Positions 26,418 to 34,394 of a stretch of 64,000 nucleotides of DNA are shown here, piece by piece; position 1 is the stretch's first letter, and each line of letters begins with the position of its first letter. Under the pieces are notes generated by a model. It was not told the DNA's origin, ran no database searches, and saw only the letters and a list, made by a program, of their open reading frames with translations. A program made the position numbers and the translations under genes. The DNA comes from Rhodosalinus sp041365695 (GTDB lineage Bacteria; Pseudomonadota; Alphaproteobacteria; Rhodobacterales; Rhodobacteraceae), in assembly GCF_041365695.1 (NCBI RefSeq), contig NZ_JBGFSJ010000006.1, positions 62,001 through 126,000 on the forward strand, in the 5' to 3' direction.

Positions 26418-27059
26418 TCAGCGCACCAGCACCGGCGCCGCGCCGACGTGGCTGTCGGCCTCCAGCGCGTTCAGCAGGAAATCCGCCACGTCCGCGCGGC
26501 TGATGATCCCGTTGCGCCAGTCCGCCTTCTCGGTCAGCACCTTGTAGCGCCCGGTATGCGGCCCGTTGGTCAGGATGCCCGGGCGCACGATCGTCCAGTC
26601 GAGATCGCTTGCCTTGATGAGCTCTTCCTGACGCGTCTTGTCGTCGTAGGCGCGCCCCATCACGGCGCGGAACGGCAATCTTTCCGCAAGGCTCAGCCGT
26701 TCGGAGCTTTCGCCCGCGCCGAAGCCCGTGACGGCCAGCAGGCGCCGCACCCCCGCGGCCGACATCAGCGGCAGGAGCGCCTGGGTGGCCGTCGAGAAGA
26801 GCGCCACCGGCTTCGTGATGAAATCGAGGTTCTTCGGCACGCCGAGCGCGAGGATCACGGCGTCCACCCCCTCCAGCGCGGGCCGGAGGTCGGCTGGATC
26901 CGTGGCGTCGCCCGGCACCGGTTCCAGCCGCTCGCTGTCGAGCGCGATCTTGTCGGCGCTGCGGGCCATGGCGCGCACCGTGAAACCGCGTTCCAGCGCC
27001 TGGCGCGTCACTTCAAGGCCGATGCCGCGGCTCGCGCCGATCACGAGTATCCGTTTCAT
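26418..27059 (-). CDS. NAD(P)-binding atypical SDR (NmrA/YwnB-like)
   Basis: A 213-residue protein with the N-terminal cofactor motif VIGASRGIGLEV and the layout of atypical, extended-type SDRs: GDATDPADLRPALEGVDAVILALG, then AVTGFGAGES and IVRPGILTNGP. The classical YxxxK is not conserved in this group; it may be a reductase or a redox sensor. GGGAG lies 7 bases before the ATG. It is a normal high-GC gene and marks the return to chromosomal composition after the island. Confidence 0.85.
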   Translation of the reverse strand: MKRILVIGASRGIGLEVTRQALERGFTVRAMARSADKIALDSERLEPVPGDATDPADLRPALEGVDAVILALGVPKNLDFITKPVALFSTATQALLPLMSAAGVRRLLAVTGFGAGESSERLSLAERLPFRAVMGRAYDDKTRQEELIKASDLDWTIVRPGILTNGPHTGRYKVLTEKADWRNGIISRADVADFLLNALEADSHVGAAPVLVR

Positions 27060-27109
27060 TGCGGGCTCCCCTTGCCGTCCCGCCCGAACAGATAGCACGA
27101 ACGGCGCAT

Positions 27110-27139
27110 AAAAAAGGGCCCCGCCGGAAGGGCGGGGCC
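27110..27139 (-). terminator. Rho-independent terminator of ccrM
   Basis: On the minus strand: a perfect 9-bp stem GGCCCCGCC/GGCGGGGCC with a 5-base loop, followed by CTTTTTT. It lies 46 bases past the ccrM stop and upstream of the atypical SDR gene, ending the rnhB-ccrM unit. Confidence 0.9.
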
Positions 27140-27185
27140 AGGTCGGCGCGCTGTCAGGCGACAGGCACCGGCGGTGTTCGGAGAC

Positions 27186-28289
27186 TCAGTTGGGCCGTGC
27201 GGCCATCTCGGCGCGCAGCTGCTGGCGCAGCACGTCGATCGGCACCGTCTTGCCGTCGCGCCGGAAACACCAGTAGGTCCACCCGTTGCAGGAGGGCGCA
27301 CCCTCCAGCGCCGCGCCCACCTGGTGGATCGATCCCTTCACCTGGTCGGCCACCAGCGTGCCGTCCGCGCGGACCTTGGCGCTCTTGCCGCTGAGAGAGG
27401 TCAGCACCTCGCCCGGCCGCAGCATCCCGCGCTCCACGAGCTGGCCGAAGGGCACCCGCGGCTCCGCGCGCCGCGACGGGCTCACCTCCAGCGCAGAGCG
27501 ATCGTAGGGCCGCACGGCGCGCAGCCGCTTCGCGGCGAGCTCGCGGTAGCCCGCGTCCCGCTCGATGCCGATGAAGTCGCGCCCGAGCATCCGGGCGACC
27601 GCGCCGGTGGTGCCGGTGCCGAAGAACGGATCGAGCACCAGATCCCCGGGATTTGTGCAGCCGACGAGAACACGATGCAGCAGCGCCTCGGGCTTCTGGG
27701 TCGGATGCGCCTTGCCGCCGGCCTCGTCCTTAAGGCGCTCATGTCCGGTGCAAAGCGGGATCACCCAGTCCGAGCGCATCTGGATGCCCTCGTTCAACGC
27801 CTTGAGCGCCTCGTAGTTGAAGGTGTATTTCGCGCCTTCCTCACGGCTTGCCCAGATCAGCGTCTCGTGGGCGTTGGTGAAGCGCTTGCCCCGGAAGTTC
27901 GGCATCGGGTTCGACTTGCGCCAGACAACGTCGTTGAGGATCCAGAAGCCCGCGTCCTGCAAGGCCGCGCCCAGGCGGAAGATGTTGTGGTAGGAGCCGA
28001 TCACCCAGATCGCGCCCCCGGGCCTCAGGACGCGCCGCGCCTCGGCGAGCCAGGCACGCGAGAAGGCGTCGTAGGCCGCGAAGCTGTCGAAGCGGTCCCA
28101 GTCGTCGTCCACCGCGTCCACCCGGCTGTTGTCCGGGCGGTGCAGGTCCCCGCGAAGCTGCAGGTTGTAGGGCGGATCGGCGAAGACGAGGTCCACCGAC
28201 GCCTCCGGAAGCGTCTTCATGGCCTCGATGCAGTCGCCGGCAAGGATCTCGTTGCGCGGCACGGCGGCCGCGGTCTCGCGCGTTGTCAT
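27186..28289 (-). CDS. ccrM: Cell-cycle-regulated adenine-N6 DNA methyltransferase (GANTC)
   Basis: A 367-residue beta-class adenine methyltransferase. The catalytic motif DPPYN is at 38-42 and the AdoMet-binding motif is DPFFGTGTTG (about residues 225-235), with KPEALLHR just before. A C-terminal domain of about 85 residues (SLSGKSAKVRADGTLVA to APSCNGWTYW) is the RAMA-type extension typical of CcrM. In Caulobacter and relatives CcrM methylates GANTC late in the cell cycle and thereby times transcription of many genes. It follows rnhB on the same strand with a 101-base gap holding three GANTC sites and is closed by a strong terminator. Confidence 0.96.
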   Translation of the reverse strand: MTTRETAAAVPRNEILAGDCIEAMKTLPEASVDLVFADPPYNLQLRGDLHRPDNSRVDAVDDDWDRFDSFAAYDAFSRAWLAEARRVLRPGGAIWVIGSYHNIFRLGAALQDAGFWILNDVVWRKSNPMPNFRGKRFTNAHETLIWASREEGAKYTFNYEALKALNEGIQMRSDWVIPLCTGHERLKDEAGGKAHPTQKPEALLHRVLVGCTNPGDLVLDPFFGTGTTGAVARMLGRDFIGIERDAGYRELAAKRLRAVRPYDRSALEVSPSRRAEPRVPFGQLVERGMLRPGEVLTSLSGKSAKVRADGTLVADQVKGSIHQVGAALEGAPSCNGWTYWCFRRDGKTVPIDVLRQQLRAEMAARPN

Positions 28290-28353
28290 CGTGTTTTCTC
28301 TGCCTCTGTCCCCGGCGCGGTTCGGTCCGCGCTCGTCTGGTGAGACCGAAGAT

Positions 28354-28392
28354 GAGTCAAAGGCGATTCGCGGTCAATTTCTTTTTCGAATC
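28354..28392. promoter_or_regulatory. Cluster of three GANTC sites upstream of ccrM
   Basis: GAGTC at 28354-28358, GATTC at 28365-28369 and GAATC at 28388-28392, the last overlapping the rnhB stop. All lie within 103 bases of the ccrM start. This is the recognition sequence of the enzyme encoded next door, so methylation-sensitive self-regulation is likely. It is known for Caulobacter ccrM and inferred here. Confidence 0.7.
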
Positions 28393-29023
28393 AGGGACTT
28401 ATCGTTTTCGCTTGATACAATATCTTGTGCACCGGCGCGAAGGACCGCCTATGGTGTGGGGAGGGTCCGAGATCTTGAAGCGCCGCGATGTGGCTTTTCG
28501 ACCCGTATCCCATGTTCGTCTCCCAGCCATAACCCGGGAACTGTTGCGCAAGCTCCAGCATCAGCGCGTCGCGCGCCACCTTGGCCATGATGCCCGCCGC
28601 CGCGATCGAACAGCACACCCCGTCGCCGCCGACGATCGCGTCCGCGCCGCAGGGCAACGCGGCGGGCAGGCGGTTGCCGTCCACGAGAAGGTGCTGGGGC
28701 GGGCGGGACAGGCCGGCCACGGCGCGCGACATGGCCAGATGCGCGGCGTGCAGGATGTTGAGTTCGTCGATCTCCTCGACGCTGGCATGGGCGACGCAGA
28801 CCTCGCCCGCGGCGGTGATCTCGGCGGCAAGTTCGACGCGGCGCGCCGGCGGCAGCCGCTTGGAATCGTCCAGCCCTTCGGGGACCCGCGCCGGATCGAA
28901 GATGACGGCCGCCGCCGTCACCGGCCCGGCGAGCGGACCCCGCCCGGCCTCGTCCAGCCCGGCCACGCGAAGCAGCCCACGGCCATGCAGCGCGCGCTCG
29001 AGGGTGAAGTCGGGACGGTCCAT
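28391..29023 (-). CDS. rnhB: Ribonuclease HII
   Basis: A 210-residue type 2 RNase H that nicks RNA in RNA-DNA hybrids and removes misincorporated ribonucleotides. It has the N-terminal VAGLDEAGRGPLAGPV motif, with the first Asp-Glu of the active site, then DDSKRL, HLLVDGN (active-site Asp) and SIAAAGIMAKVARD. The C-terminal GYGSKSHIAAL stretch fits the substrate-binding GKG/GYP region. It precedes ccrM on the same strand. Confidence 0.96.
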   Translation of the reverse strand: MDRPDFTLERALHGRGLLRVAGLDEAGRGPLAGPVTAAAVIFDPARVPEGLDDSKRLPPARRVELAAEITAAGEVCVAHASVEEIDELNILHAAHLAMSRAVAGLSRPPQHLLVDGNRLPAALPCGADAIVGGDGVCCSIAAAGIMAKVARDALMLELAQQFPGYGWETNMGYGSKSHIAALQDLGPSPHHRRSFAPVHKILYQAKTISP

Positions 29024-29064
29024 GCATCACGGGATGCCGCCCGAAACGGGCCGAAGGCAAGTCG

Positions 29065-29099
29065 AAAATGGGGGCGCGCCCTGCCAGCCGCGCGCCCCC
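29065..29099 (-). terminator. Probable terminator of the 29133-29546 gene
   Basis: Minus-strand reading gives a 10-bp stem GGGGGCGCGC/GCGCGCCCCC with a 10-base loop, followed by ATTTTCGAC. It sits 33 bases past the stop of the small exported protein. The U-tract is short, so efficiency may be modest. Confidence 0.6.
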
Positions 29100-29132
29100 G
29101 GTCGCCGGCACCGCCCGGCGGCGCCGGCCTGC

Positions 29133-29546
29133 TCACCCCCGATCGAGGCGCCAGCCTTCGGCGCGCATGCAGCGTGCGGCGTAGCCCAGCGTACGGCCGT
29201 GGAAGGTGCGATAGCGCTGAAGACAGGCCCCCGGCAGCCGGTCCGACCGCGGCACCGCGCGCACGGCGCAGTCGCGGTCGATGTAGCGGCGCACGCCGTT
29301 GCGGCCCTCGATCGTGCGCAGGCAGCGCGGCGGAACGGTCTTGGCAAGCTGCGGGCGCGCGGGCGCCGCGCGGCGCCGCTCGTCCTTGCGATTCTCCTGG
29401 ATCGCCTTTCCGATGATGGCGATCGCCGCCACGCCCAGAAGAACGCGGGCGAGGTCGTCCTGGTCGGCCGCCCGGGCGGGCTGTGCGGCCAGGGAGGTGA
29501 TCGTCAGGCTGGCCGCCAGAACGGCGGCGACGAAACGTCGGGACAT
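29133..29546 (-). CDS. Small exported protein, function unknown
   Basis: A 137-residue protein with a signal peptide (core LAASLTITSLAA, cleavage after ARA near 27) followed by a second hydrophobic stretch (LLGVAAIAIIGKAI) and a basic region. The C-terminal half has four cysteines in CLRTIEG, DCAVRA, CLQRY and CMRAEGW, with RRYIDRDC, suggesting a disulfide-linked periplasmic domain. I recognise no named family, though the pattern recurs in Rhodobacterales. GGAG precedes the ATG and a hairpin terminator follows. Confidence 0.78.
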   Translation of the reverse strand: MSRRFVAAVLAASLTITSLAAQPARAADQDDLARVLLGVAAIAIIGKAIQENRKDERRRAAPARPQLAKTVPPRCLRTIEGRNGVRRYIDRDCAVRAVPRSDRLPGACLQRYRTFHGRTLGYAARCMRAEGWRLDRG

Positions 29547-29725
29547 GAGAGGACTCCTTTTCTGCGTCCGGTGCCACGGCCGCGTCCGGCGGCGCGGGGC
29601 CTGTGCGATCCCTCTTCCGCCCGGTCCGGCGCGGCAGGCAATAACCGGCCCCCGCTATCCGATAGCGCCCCCGCCCAGGCGCCGCGTTATTGAAAAGCCG
29701 CGGGCTTGGGCGCAGTGTCTGGCGC

Positions 29726-30019
29726 ATGAAAAGACATGCCATCCTCCCCGCACTCCTCTTGATCGCGACGGCGCTCGCGGCAACGCCCGCCGCGGCGCAG
29801 TGCTTCGCCGATTACAAGGCAAAGCAGGACGCGCCCCTGCGCCTGCATTACGGAACCGCCGAGATCGCGGGGCAGTGCACGCCCGCCGCCGCGGCCGAGG
29901 CGCTCGCGCCGCGCCTCGCGGCGGCGGGCTGGACGCTGCTCAACGTGGTCTCGGTCTTCGGCCCCGAGGGCCTCGCGGAAAGGAAAGAAAGTGCCGGCGC
30001 CTTCCACCTCCGGTTCTGA
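29726..30019 (+). CDS. Small exported protein, function unknown
   Basis: A 97-residue protein with a signal peptide (cleavage after AAA near 23) and a short mature part beginning QCFADYKAKQDAPLRLHYGTAEI, a conserved start among Rhodobacterales proteins of unknown role. It has a Cys pair (C24, C50) likely to form a disulfide. Its end overlaps the GTG start of the next gene by 29 bases, so the two are probably translated together. Confidence 0.78.
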   Translation: MKRHAILPALLLIATALAATPAAAQCFADYKAKQDAPLRLHYGTAEIAGQCTPAAAAEALAPRLAAAGWTLLNVVSVFGPEGLAERKESAGAFHLRF

Positions 30020-30695
30020 GGCGCGCCGCCCCGGCGCGCGCCTCGTCGGCGCGGGCATCGCCGCGATCCTCGCGCTGCTCGCGGGGGCGGCGGCGCTGCT
30101 GCTCGTCACGCTGCCCGACGGGGACGCCTTCAACGCGCGCGTCGAACGCATCTTCGTGGAGAACGACGACCTCACCAGCCAGGCCGAGATCAAGCTTCTC
30201 GAGATCCTCGCGCAATCCGGCACGGCGTTCTCGGACACGCTGGCGGGCTATCGCGTGGTGATCGTGGTGCTGCTGGTCTTCGCCGCCGCGATGCTGGTGG
30301 CCGCGCTCGTTTTCCTGGTGATGCTCGTGGCGCTCAACCGACGCATGGCGCAGATCGAACGCGCGGGCATCCAGGTGAACTCGCTCCTCATCAGCCGCGA
30401 GGAGAATACCGTCTATCTCAACAATCTCGGGCTCACCCTCACCCCCGCCGCGATGGAGACGCTGAGCGCGCTGGCCGAGGCGCGCATGGACGACGAGGTC
30501 CTGACCGGGGCCGAGATCGAGGCGGTGATCTCCGGGCGGCACGCCTCGGACTGCGACGAAGCCGCGGGCGCGACGCGCATCAAGCGGCTGCGCGACGGGC
30601 TGGGCAACCAGCTGGTGAGCGCGCTTCTGGTGCGCAACATCGCCCGGCGCGGCTACATGCTGGCCGTGGACAAGGACGCGATCCGGGTGATCTGA
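29991..30695 (+). CDS. Two-helix membrane protein with a C-terminal DNA-binding-like domain
   Basis: A 234-residue protein. Two membrane helices (about 18-41 and 87-112) bracket a roughly 45-residue acidic loop, presumably periplasmic. The C-terminal 120 residues are soluble and end in a segment (LTGAEIEAVISG, TRIKRLRDGLGNQLVSALLV, RRGYMLAVD) that resembles the winged-helix fold of OmpR/ToxR-type regulators. A membrane-anchored regulator is therefore possible; this is inference from a weak likeness. The GTG start has AAAGGAAAG directly upstream. It is convergent with the OmpA-type gene, 12 bases apart. Confidence 0.72.
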   Translation: MPAPSTSGSEARRPGARLVGAGIAAILALLAGAAALLLVTLPDGDAFNARVERIFVENDDLTSQAEIKLLEILAQSGTAFSDTLAGYRVVIVVLLVFAAAMLVAALVFLVMLVALNRRMAQIERAGIQVNSLLISREENTVYLNNLGLTLTPAAMETLSALAEARMDDEVLTGAEIEAVISGRHASDCDEAAGATRIKRLRDGLGNQLVSALLVRNIARRGYMLAVDKDAIRVI

Positions 30696-30707
30696 GCGCC
30701 GCCCGCC

Positions 30708-33095
30708 TCAGCTCTCGGTCAGTTTCAGCTCGATCCGGCGGTTCTGCGCCCGCGCCTCCGGCGTGTCGGCCGGGTTGATCGGCTGGTATTCCCCGAAACC
30801 GTTGGCCGAAAGCCGCTCGGGCGGCATGCCGTGGGTCTCGATCAGGTCGCGCACAACCGAAAGCGCCCGCGCCTGGCTGAGTTCCCAGTTGTCCTCGAAC
30901 TCCGCGTCCGCGCGCACGGGCACCGTGTCGGTGTGCCCGTCCACGCGCAGGATCCAGTCGATCCCCGGCGGGATGTCGTCCATCACGTTCTTCAGGATAT
31001 CCGCCACCTGGGCGACCTCGGCGCGCCCCTCCTCCGACAGTTCCGCCGCGCCCGGCGCGAAAAGCACCTCGGAGGCGAAGACGAACCGGTCGCCCTCGAT
31101 CCGCACGCCCTCCTGCGCGCCCAGAAGCTCCCGCAGGCGGCCGAAGAACTCCGAGCGGTAGAGCTCAAGGTCTTCCTTCTCCGCCTCGAGGCGGGCGGCG
31201 CGCTCCTCCTCCAGCTGGCGGCGGCGGCGCTCCTCGGCGGCGGCACGGGCCAGCGCGGCGTTGAGTTCTGCGCCCAGGTTCTCGATTTGCACCTCCTGCG
31301 CGGCGTCCGCGGCGCGGGACGCCGCGAGAAGCTCCTGCAGCCGCTCGATCTGGCGGTTGAGTTCGCGGACCTGGCTGTTGAGCAGCGCCGTCCGTTCCTG
31401 CGCCTCGGTCGCCGCGCTCTGCTGGCGCGCGAGTTCGCGGTTCGCGGTGGCCAGAAGCGCATCGCGCCGGTCGCGCGCCTCGGCCAGCCGATCGGCCTCT
31501 TCCTCGGCGGCGAGCCGCGCGGCAGCGGCGGCGCGCAACTCCTCCGCGAGATCGGCGCGCCGCGCCTCCGCGTCCTCGCGCGCGGCGATGGCCGCGGCGA
31601 GCCGCTGGCCCAGATCCTCGCGCGCCGTTTCCGCCGCGAGCGAGGCGGCGAGCGCCTCGGCGAGCCGGCGCTCGAGGTCGCTCCGGCGGTCCTCGGCGCG
31701 GGCCGCCTGGGCGTCGCGGGCGTCTTCGGCCTCGGCAAGCGCCTGCTCGAGTTCGCCCACACGTGTCTTGAGCGTCTCGGCGCGGGCCTCCGCCCCGCCG
31801 GCGTCCCGCCGCGCGGCCTCCAGCGCCTCGATACGGGCGCGCGCGGTTTCGAGTTCCCTGCGAAGCGTCGCGGCCTCGCCCTCCCGGGCGGCGATCCGTT
31901 CGAGCGCGCTGGCCAGCCGGGCCTCGAGATCCGCCGCCTCGGCGCGGAGCGTTTCGGCGGCCGCCTCGGCCTCCTCCCCAGCCTCGGCGCGCAGCAGCGC
32001 GGCGGCCAGCGCCGCCTCCGCCTCGCTGAGCTCCGATTGCGCGGCCGCGGCGTCGGAGCGGGCCTCGGCCAGCGCGCTCTCGCGGCTCTCCAGCCGGGCG
32101 AGCGCCAGCGCGAGACGCTCTTCGAGGTCCGCGACCTCGCCCGCCCGCGCGCGGGCCCGGGTTTCCGCCGCCTCGGCCTCCTCCCGCGCGGCGGCGAGAT
32201 CGGCCTCGAGCCCCTCCTGGGCAAGGAGCGCGGCGGCGAGCTTCGTGTCGAGATCCTCCTGCGCGGCCTCGGCGGCGGCCAGAAGCGCGAGCGTCTCCTC
32301 CGCGCGGCGGCGCTCCTCCCCGAGGCGGAGGGTCATGGCCGTGAGTTCCGCCTCCGAGTTCTCCAGCCGTTCGCGCAACCGTTCGGCCGCCGCGGCCTCC
32401 GCGAGCCGCGCGGCCTCCTCCTCGCTGAGGGCCTCCTGCAGGTCGCTCACCCGGCTTTCCAGCGCGGCCTGCATCTCCGCGCCCTCGGCCGTCTCGGCGC
32501 GCAGATCGGCCACCAGCGCCTCCAGCGCCTCGCGGCGGGCTGCGGCGAGGCGGGCGGCCTCGGCGGCGGCGTCGATCTCGTCGCGGGCGGTGGCCAGCGC
32601 GGTTTCCAGCGCGTCACGCTCGGAACTCAGCGCCGCGCGCTCCTCCTCGAGCCCGGCGATCGCCGCGCGATCCGCCTCGCGCTCGGCCAGGAGGCTCGCC
32701 ACCTGCTCCTCGAAGCTCGCGATTTCCGCGCGCGCATCGCCCAGCGCCTCGGCCTGCGCATCGCGCTCGGCCCTGAGGCTGTCGATGAGCGCGGCCTGCC
32801 GTTCCGATTCCCGCTCTCTCGCCGCCAGCGTGGCCGAGATCTCGCCCAGATCGTCCTCGAGCTCGGCATTGCGGCGCTGCGCGAGCCCGAGCGCCCGGGC
32901 AAGCTGCGTGACCTCCGCCGACAGCGTGTCGAGCTCGCTCTCCTGCCCCGAGATTTCCTCGGTCAGCACGAACTGCACCACCATGAAGATCGTGAGCACG
33001 AAGATGAGCACGAGCAGCAGGCCGGTCATCGCATCGACGAAACCGGGCCAGATCGAGGCCTGGAACCTGTTGCCGGGGCGCCGCGAGAGCGCCAT
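30708..33095 (-). CDS. MotB/OmpA-type protein with a giant coiled-coil rod
   Basis: A 795-residue protein. One membrane helix near the N-terminus (about 23-44) is preceded by WPGFVDAM, with Asp21 at the place of the proton-binding Asp of MotB-like proteins. Residues about 46-655 are almost uninterrupted Ala/Glu/Arg/Leu heptad sequence. The last 120 residues are an OmpA-type peptidoglycan-binding domain (VLFAPGAAELSEEG, DGHTDTVPV, NRRIEL). The rod should lie in the periplasm, anchoring a proton-driven stator to the wall. It starts 3 bases after the stop of the ExbB/MotA-like gene, so the pair surely forms one complex. The cargo or function is unknown. Confidence 0.88.
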   Translation of the reverse strand: MALSRRPGNRFQASIWPGFVDAMTGLLLVLIFVLTIFMVVQFVLTEEISGQESELDTLSAEVTQLARALGLAQRRNAELEDDLGEISATLAARERESERQAALIDSLRAERDAQAEALGDARAEIASFEEQVASLLAEREADRAAIAGLEEERAALSSERDALETALATARDEIDAAAEAARLAAARREALEALVADLRAETAEGAEMQAALESRVSDLQEALSEEEAARLAEAAAAERLRERLENSEAELTAMTLRLGEERRRAEETLALLAAAEAAQEDLDTKLAAALLAQEGLEADLAAAREEAEAAETRARARAGEVADLEERLALALARLESRESALAEARSDAAAAQSELSEAEAALAAALLRAEAGEEAEAAAETLRAEAADLEARLASALERIAAREGEAATLRRELETARARIEALEAARRDAGGAEARAETLKTRVGELEQALAEAEDARDAQAARAEDRRSDLERRLAEALAASLAAETAREDLGQRLAAAIAAREDAEARRADLAEELRAAAAARLAAEEEADRLAEARDRRDALLATANRELARQQSAATEAQERTALLNSQVRELNRQIERLQELLAASRAADAAQEVQIENLGAELNAALARAAAEERRRRQLEEERAARLEAEKEDLELYRSEFFGRLRELLGAQEGVRIEGDRFVFASEVLFAPGAAELSEEGRAEVAQVADILKNVMDDIPPGIDWILRVDGHTDTVPVRADAEFEDNWELSQARALSVVRDLIETHGMPPERLSANGFGEYQPINPADTPEARAQNRRIELKLTES

Positions 33096-33098
33096 GGC

Positions 33099-34325
33099 TC
33101 AGCCCTCCCCGCCCTTGGCCTCGCGCGGGGCGTCCGCGCTGCGCGGGCGCAGCGCCGCGGCGCGGTTGCCTGCGGCGATCTGGCCGACGGCGCGGGTCAG
33201 CGCCGCGAGGTCGGTGCGAAGCTCGGCCATGCTTTCCTGGCGGCCGGCCGACATCTCCTCCAGCAGTCGCAGAAGCTGCACGTCGATCGAGCGCAGGCGC
33301 ATCCGGCTTTCCGCGTCGATGCCCGTCTCGGCCCGGTCCTGGTTCTCCAGCACCTCGGCAAGCCGCTCGTGGCCCTCGGCCACCCGCACCAGCGCCGAAG
33401 TGGACGGCGTCATCGCCTCGATCCGCTCGGTCATGCGCTCGACCGAGTCGGCGAGCTGGGCCAGCTTCTCGTCCACCAGCGCGCGGCTTTCGTCGGACTG
33501 GGCGAACACCTGCCGAAGCTGTTCCATCTGATCGGCCATCTGGTCGATCACGGCGACGACCGCGGCGGTCTCGCCCTGGTCCTCGCTTTCGCTGGCAAAG
33601 CCCAGCCGCGTGATCGAGGAAAGCCATTCCTCCAGCTCCCGGTAGAAGCGGTTCTGCCCGTGGCTTGCAAAGAGCTCGAGCAGGCCGACGACGAGCGAGC
33701 CGGTCAGGCCCAGGAGCGAGGACGCGAAGGCGATCCCCATGCCGCCCAGCTGCGCCTCGAGGCCGGTCATCAGGCGGTTGAAGACCTGCACGCCTTCCTC
33801 GCCCTCCTGCGGCGCGAGGCCGCGGATCGTGTCCACCACCGCCGGGACGGTGGTCGCGAGGCCATAGAAGGTGCCGAGCAGGCCGAGAAAGATGAGCGTG
33901 TTGACGATGTAGCGGGTGATCTCGCGCGCCTCCTCGATCCGCGTGGCGACGGAGTCGAGGATCGAGCGCGTGGAGGTGGCGGAGATCTGCATCCGCTTTG
34001 CCCGCGACCGCAGCAGCGTGCCGAGCGGCGCCAGAAGCTGCGGTGCGCGGGTGTCCGCCGCGCCCGGCCGCCCCTCGGCGAAGGCCTCGATCCAGCGCAC
34101 GGAGGCGATGAGCTGGAAGACCTGCCAGAAACAGGCGAAGACGCCGATCACGAACACGATGAAGATGAAGCCGTTGAGCCACGGATTGGCCTGGAACACC
34201 GGCAGCACGCGCGGCAGCGCCACGAAGGCGCCGAACGCCGTCAGCCCGAGCGCGACCAGCATCAGGACGATCTGGCGGACGGGTTGGGAGAAGTGCGGCG
34301 CCGCCTCTAGGTCGGGCTGGTGCAT
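33099..34325 (-). CDS. MotA/TolQ/ExbB-type proton-channel protein
   Basis: A 408-residue membrane protein with four helices: two near the N-terminus (about 17-37 and 46-70) and two conserved channel helices (YIVNTLIFLGLLGTFYGL, about residues 140-157, and GGMGIAFASSLLGLTGSLVVG near 194-214). The GTFYGL and FASSLLGL stretches are the ExbB/TolQ/MotA core. The C-terminal 180 residues are charged helical sequence on the cytosolic side (RRALVDEKL-type repeats then RTDLAALTRAV). It should conduct protons together with the OmpA-type protein encoded next. No flagellar, ton or tol gene is adjacent. Confidence 0.88.
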   Translation of the reverse strand: MHQPDLEAAPHFSQPVRQIVLMLVALGLTAFGAFVALPRVLPVFQANPWLNGFIFIVFVIGVFACFWQVFQLIASVRWIEAFAEGRPGAADTRAPQLLAPLGTLLRSRAKRMQISATSTRSILDSVATRIEEAREITRYIVNTLIFLGLLGTFYGLATTVPAVVDTIRGLAPQEGEEGVQVFNRLMTGLEAQLGGMGIAFASSLLGLTGSLVVGLLELFASHGQNRFYRELEEWLSSITRLGFASESEDQGETAAVVAVIDQMADQMEQLRQVFAQSDESRALVDEKLAQLADSVERMTERIEAMTPSTSALVRVAEGHERLAEVLENQDRAETGIDAESRMRLRSIDVQLLRLLEEMSAGRQESMAELRTDLAALTRAVGQIAAGNRAAALRPRSADAPREAKGGEG

Positions 34326-34394
34326 CAGGGACAGGCTCCTGAAGCTTGGCTGTCGGCGCGCACCCTACGGGCTAAAGCGAGGCAAGCCAAGGCA

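Noticed and set aside
27186..28289. ccrM as part of a restriction-modification system
   Set aside because: The C-terminal extension, the rnhB neighbour and the lack of a nuclease gene fit the solitary cell-cycle enzyme.
30831..34310. A 1159-codon open frame on the plus strand
   Set aside because: It is antisense to the coiled-coil OmpA-type and proton-channel genes. Ala/Glu/Arg-rich high-GC sequence keeps the opposite strand free of stops. It has no family likeness, and the minus-strand genes have clear domains.
30708..34325. A Zorya anti-phage system
   Set aside because: The ZorAB-like pair is suggestive, but no ZorC/D/E-type effector genes are present and the rod is on the opposite partner, so I do not call it a defence system.
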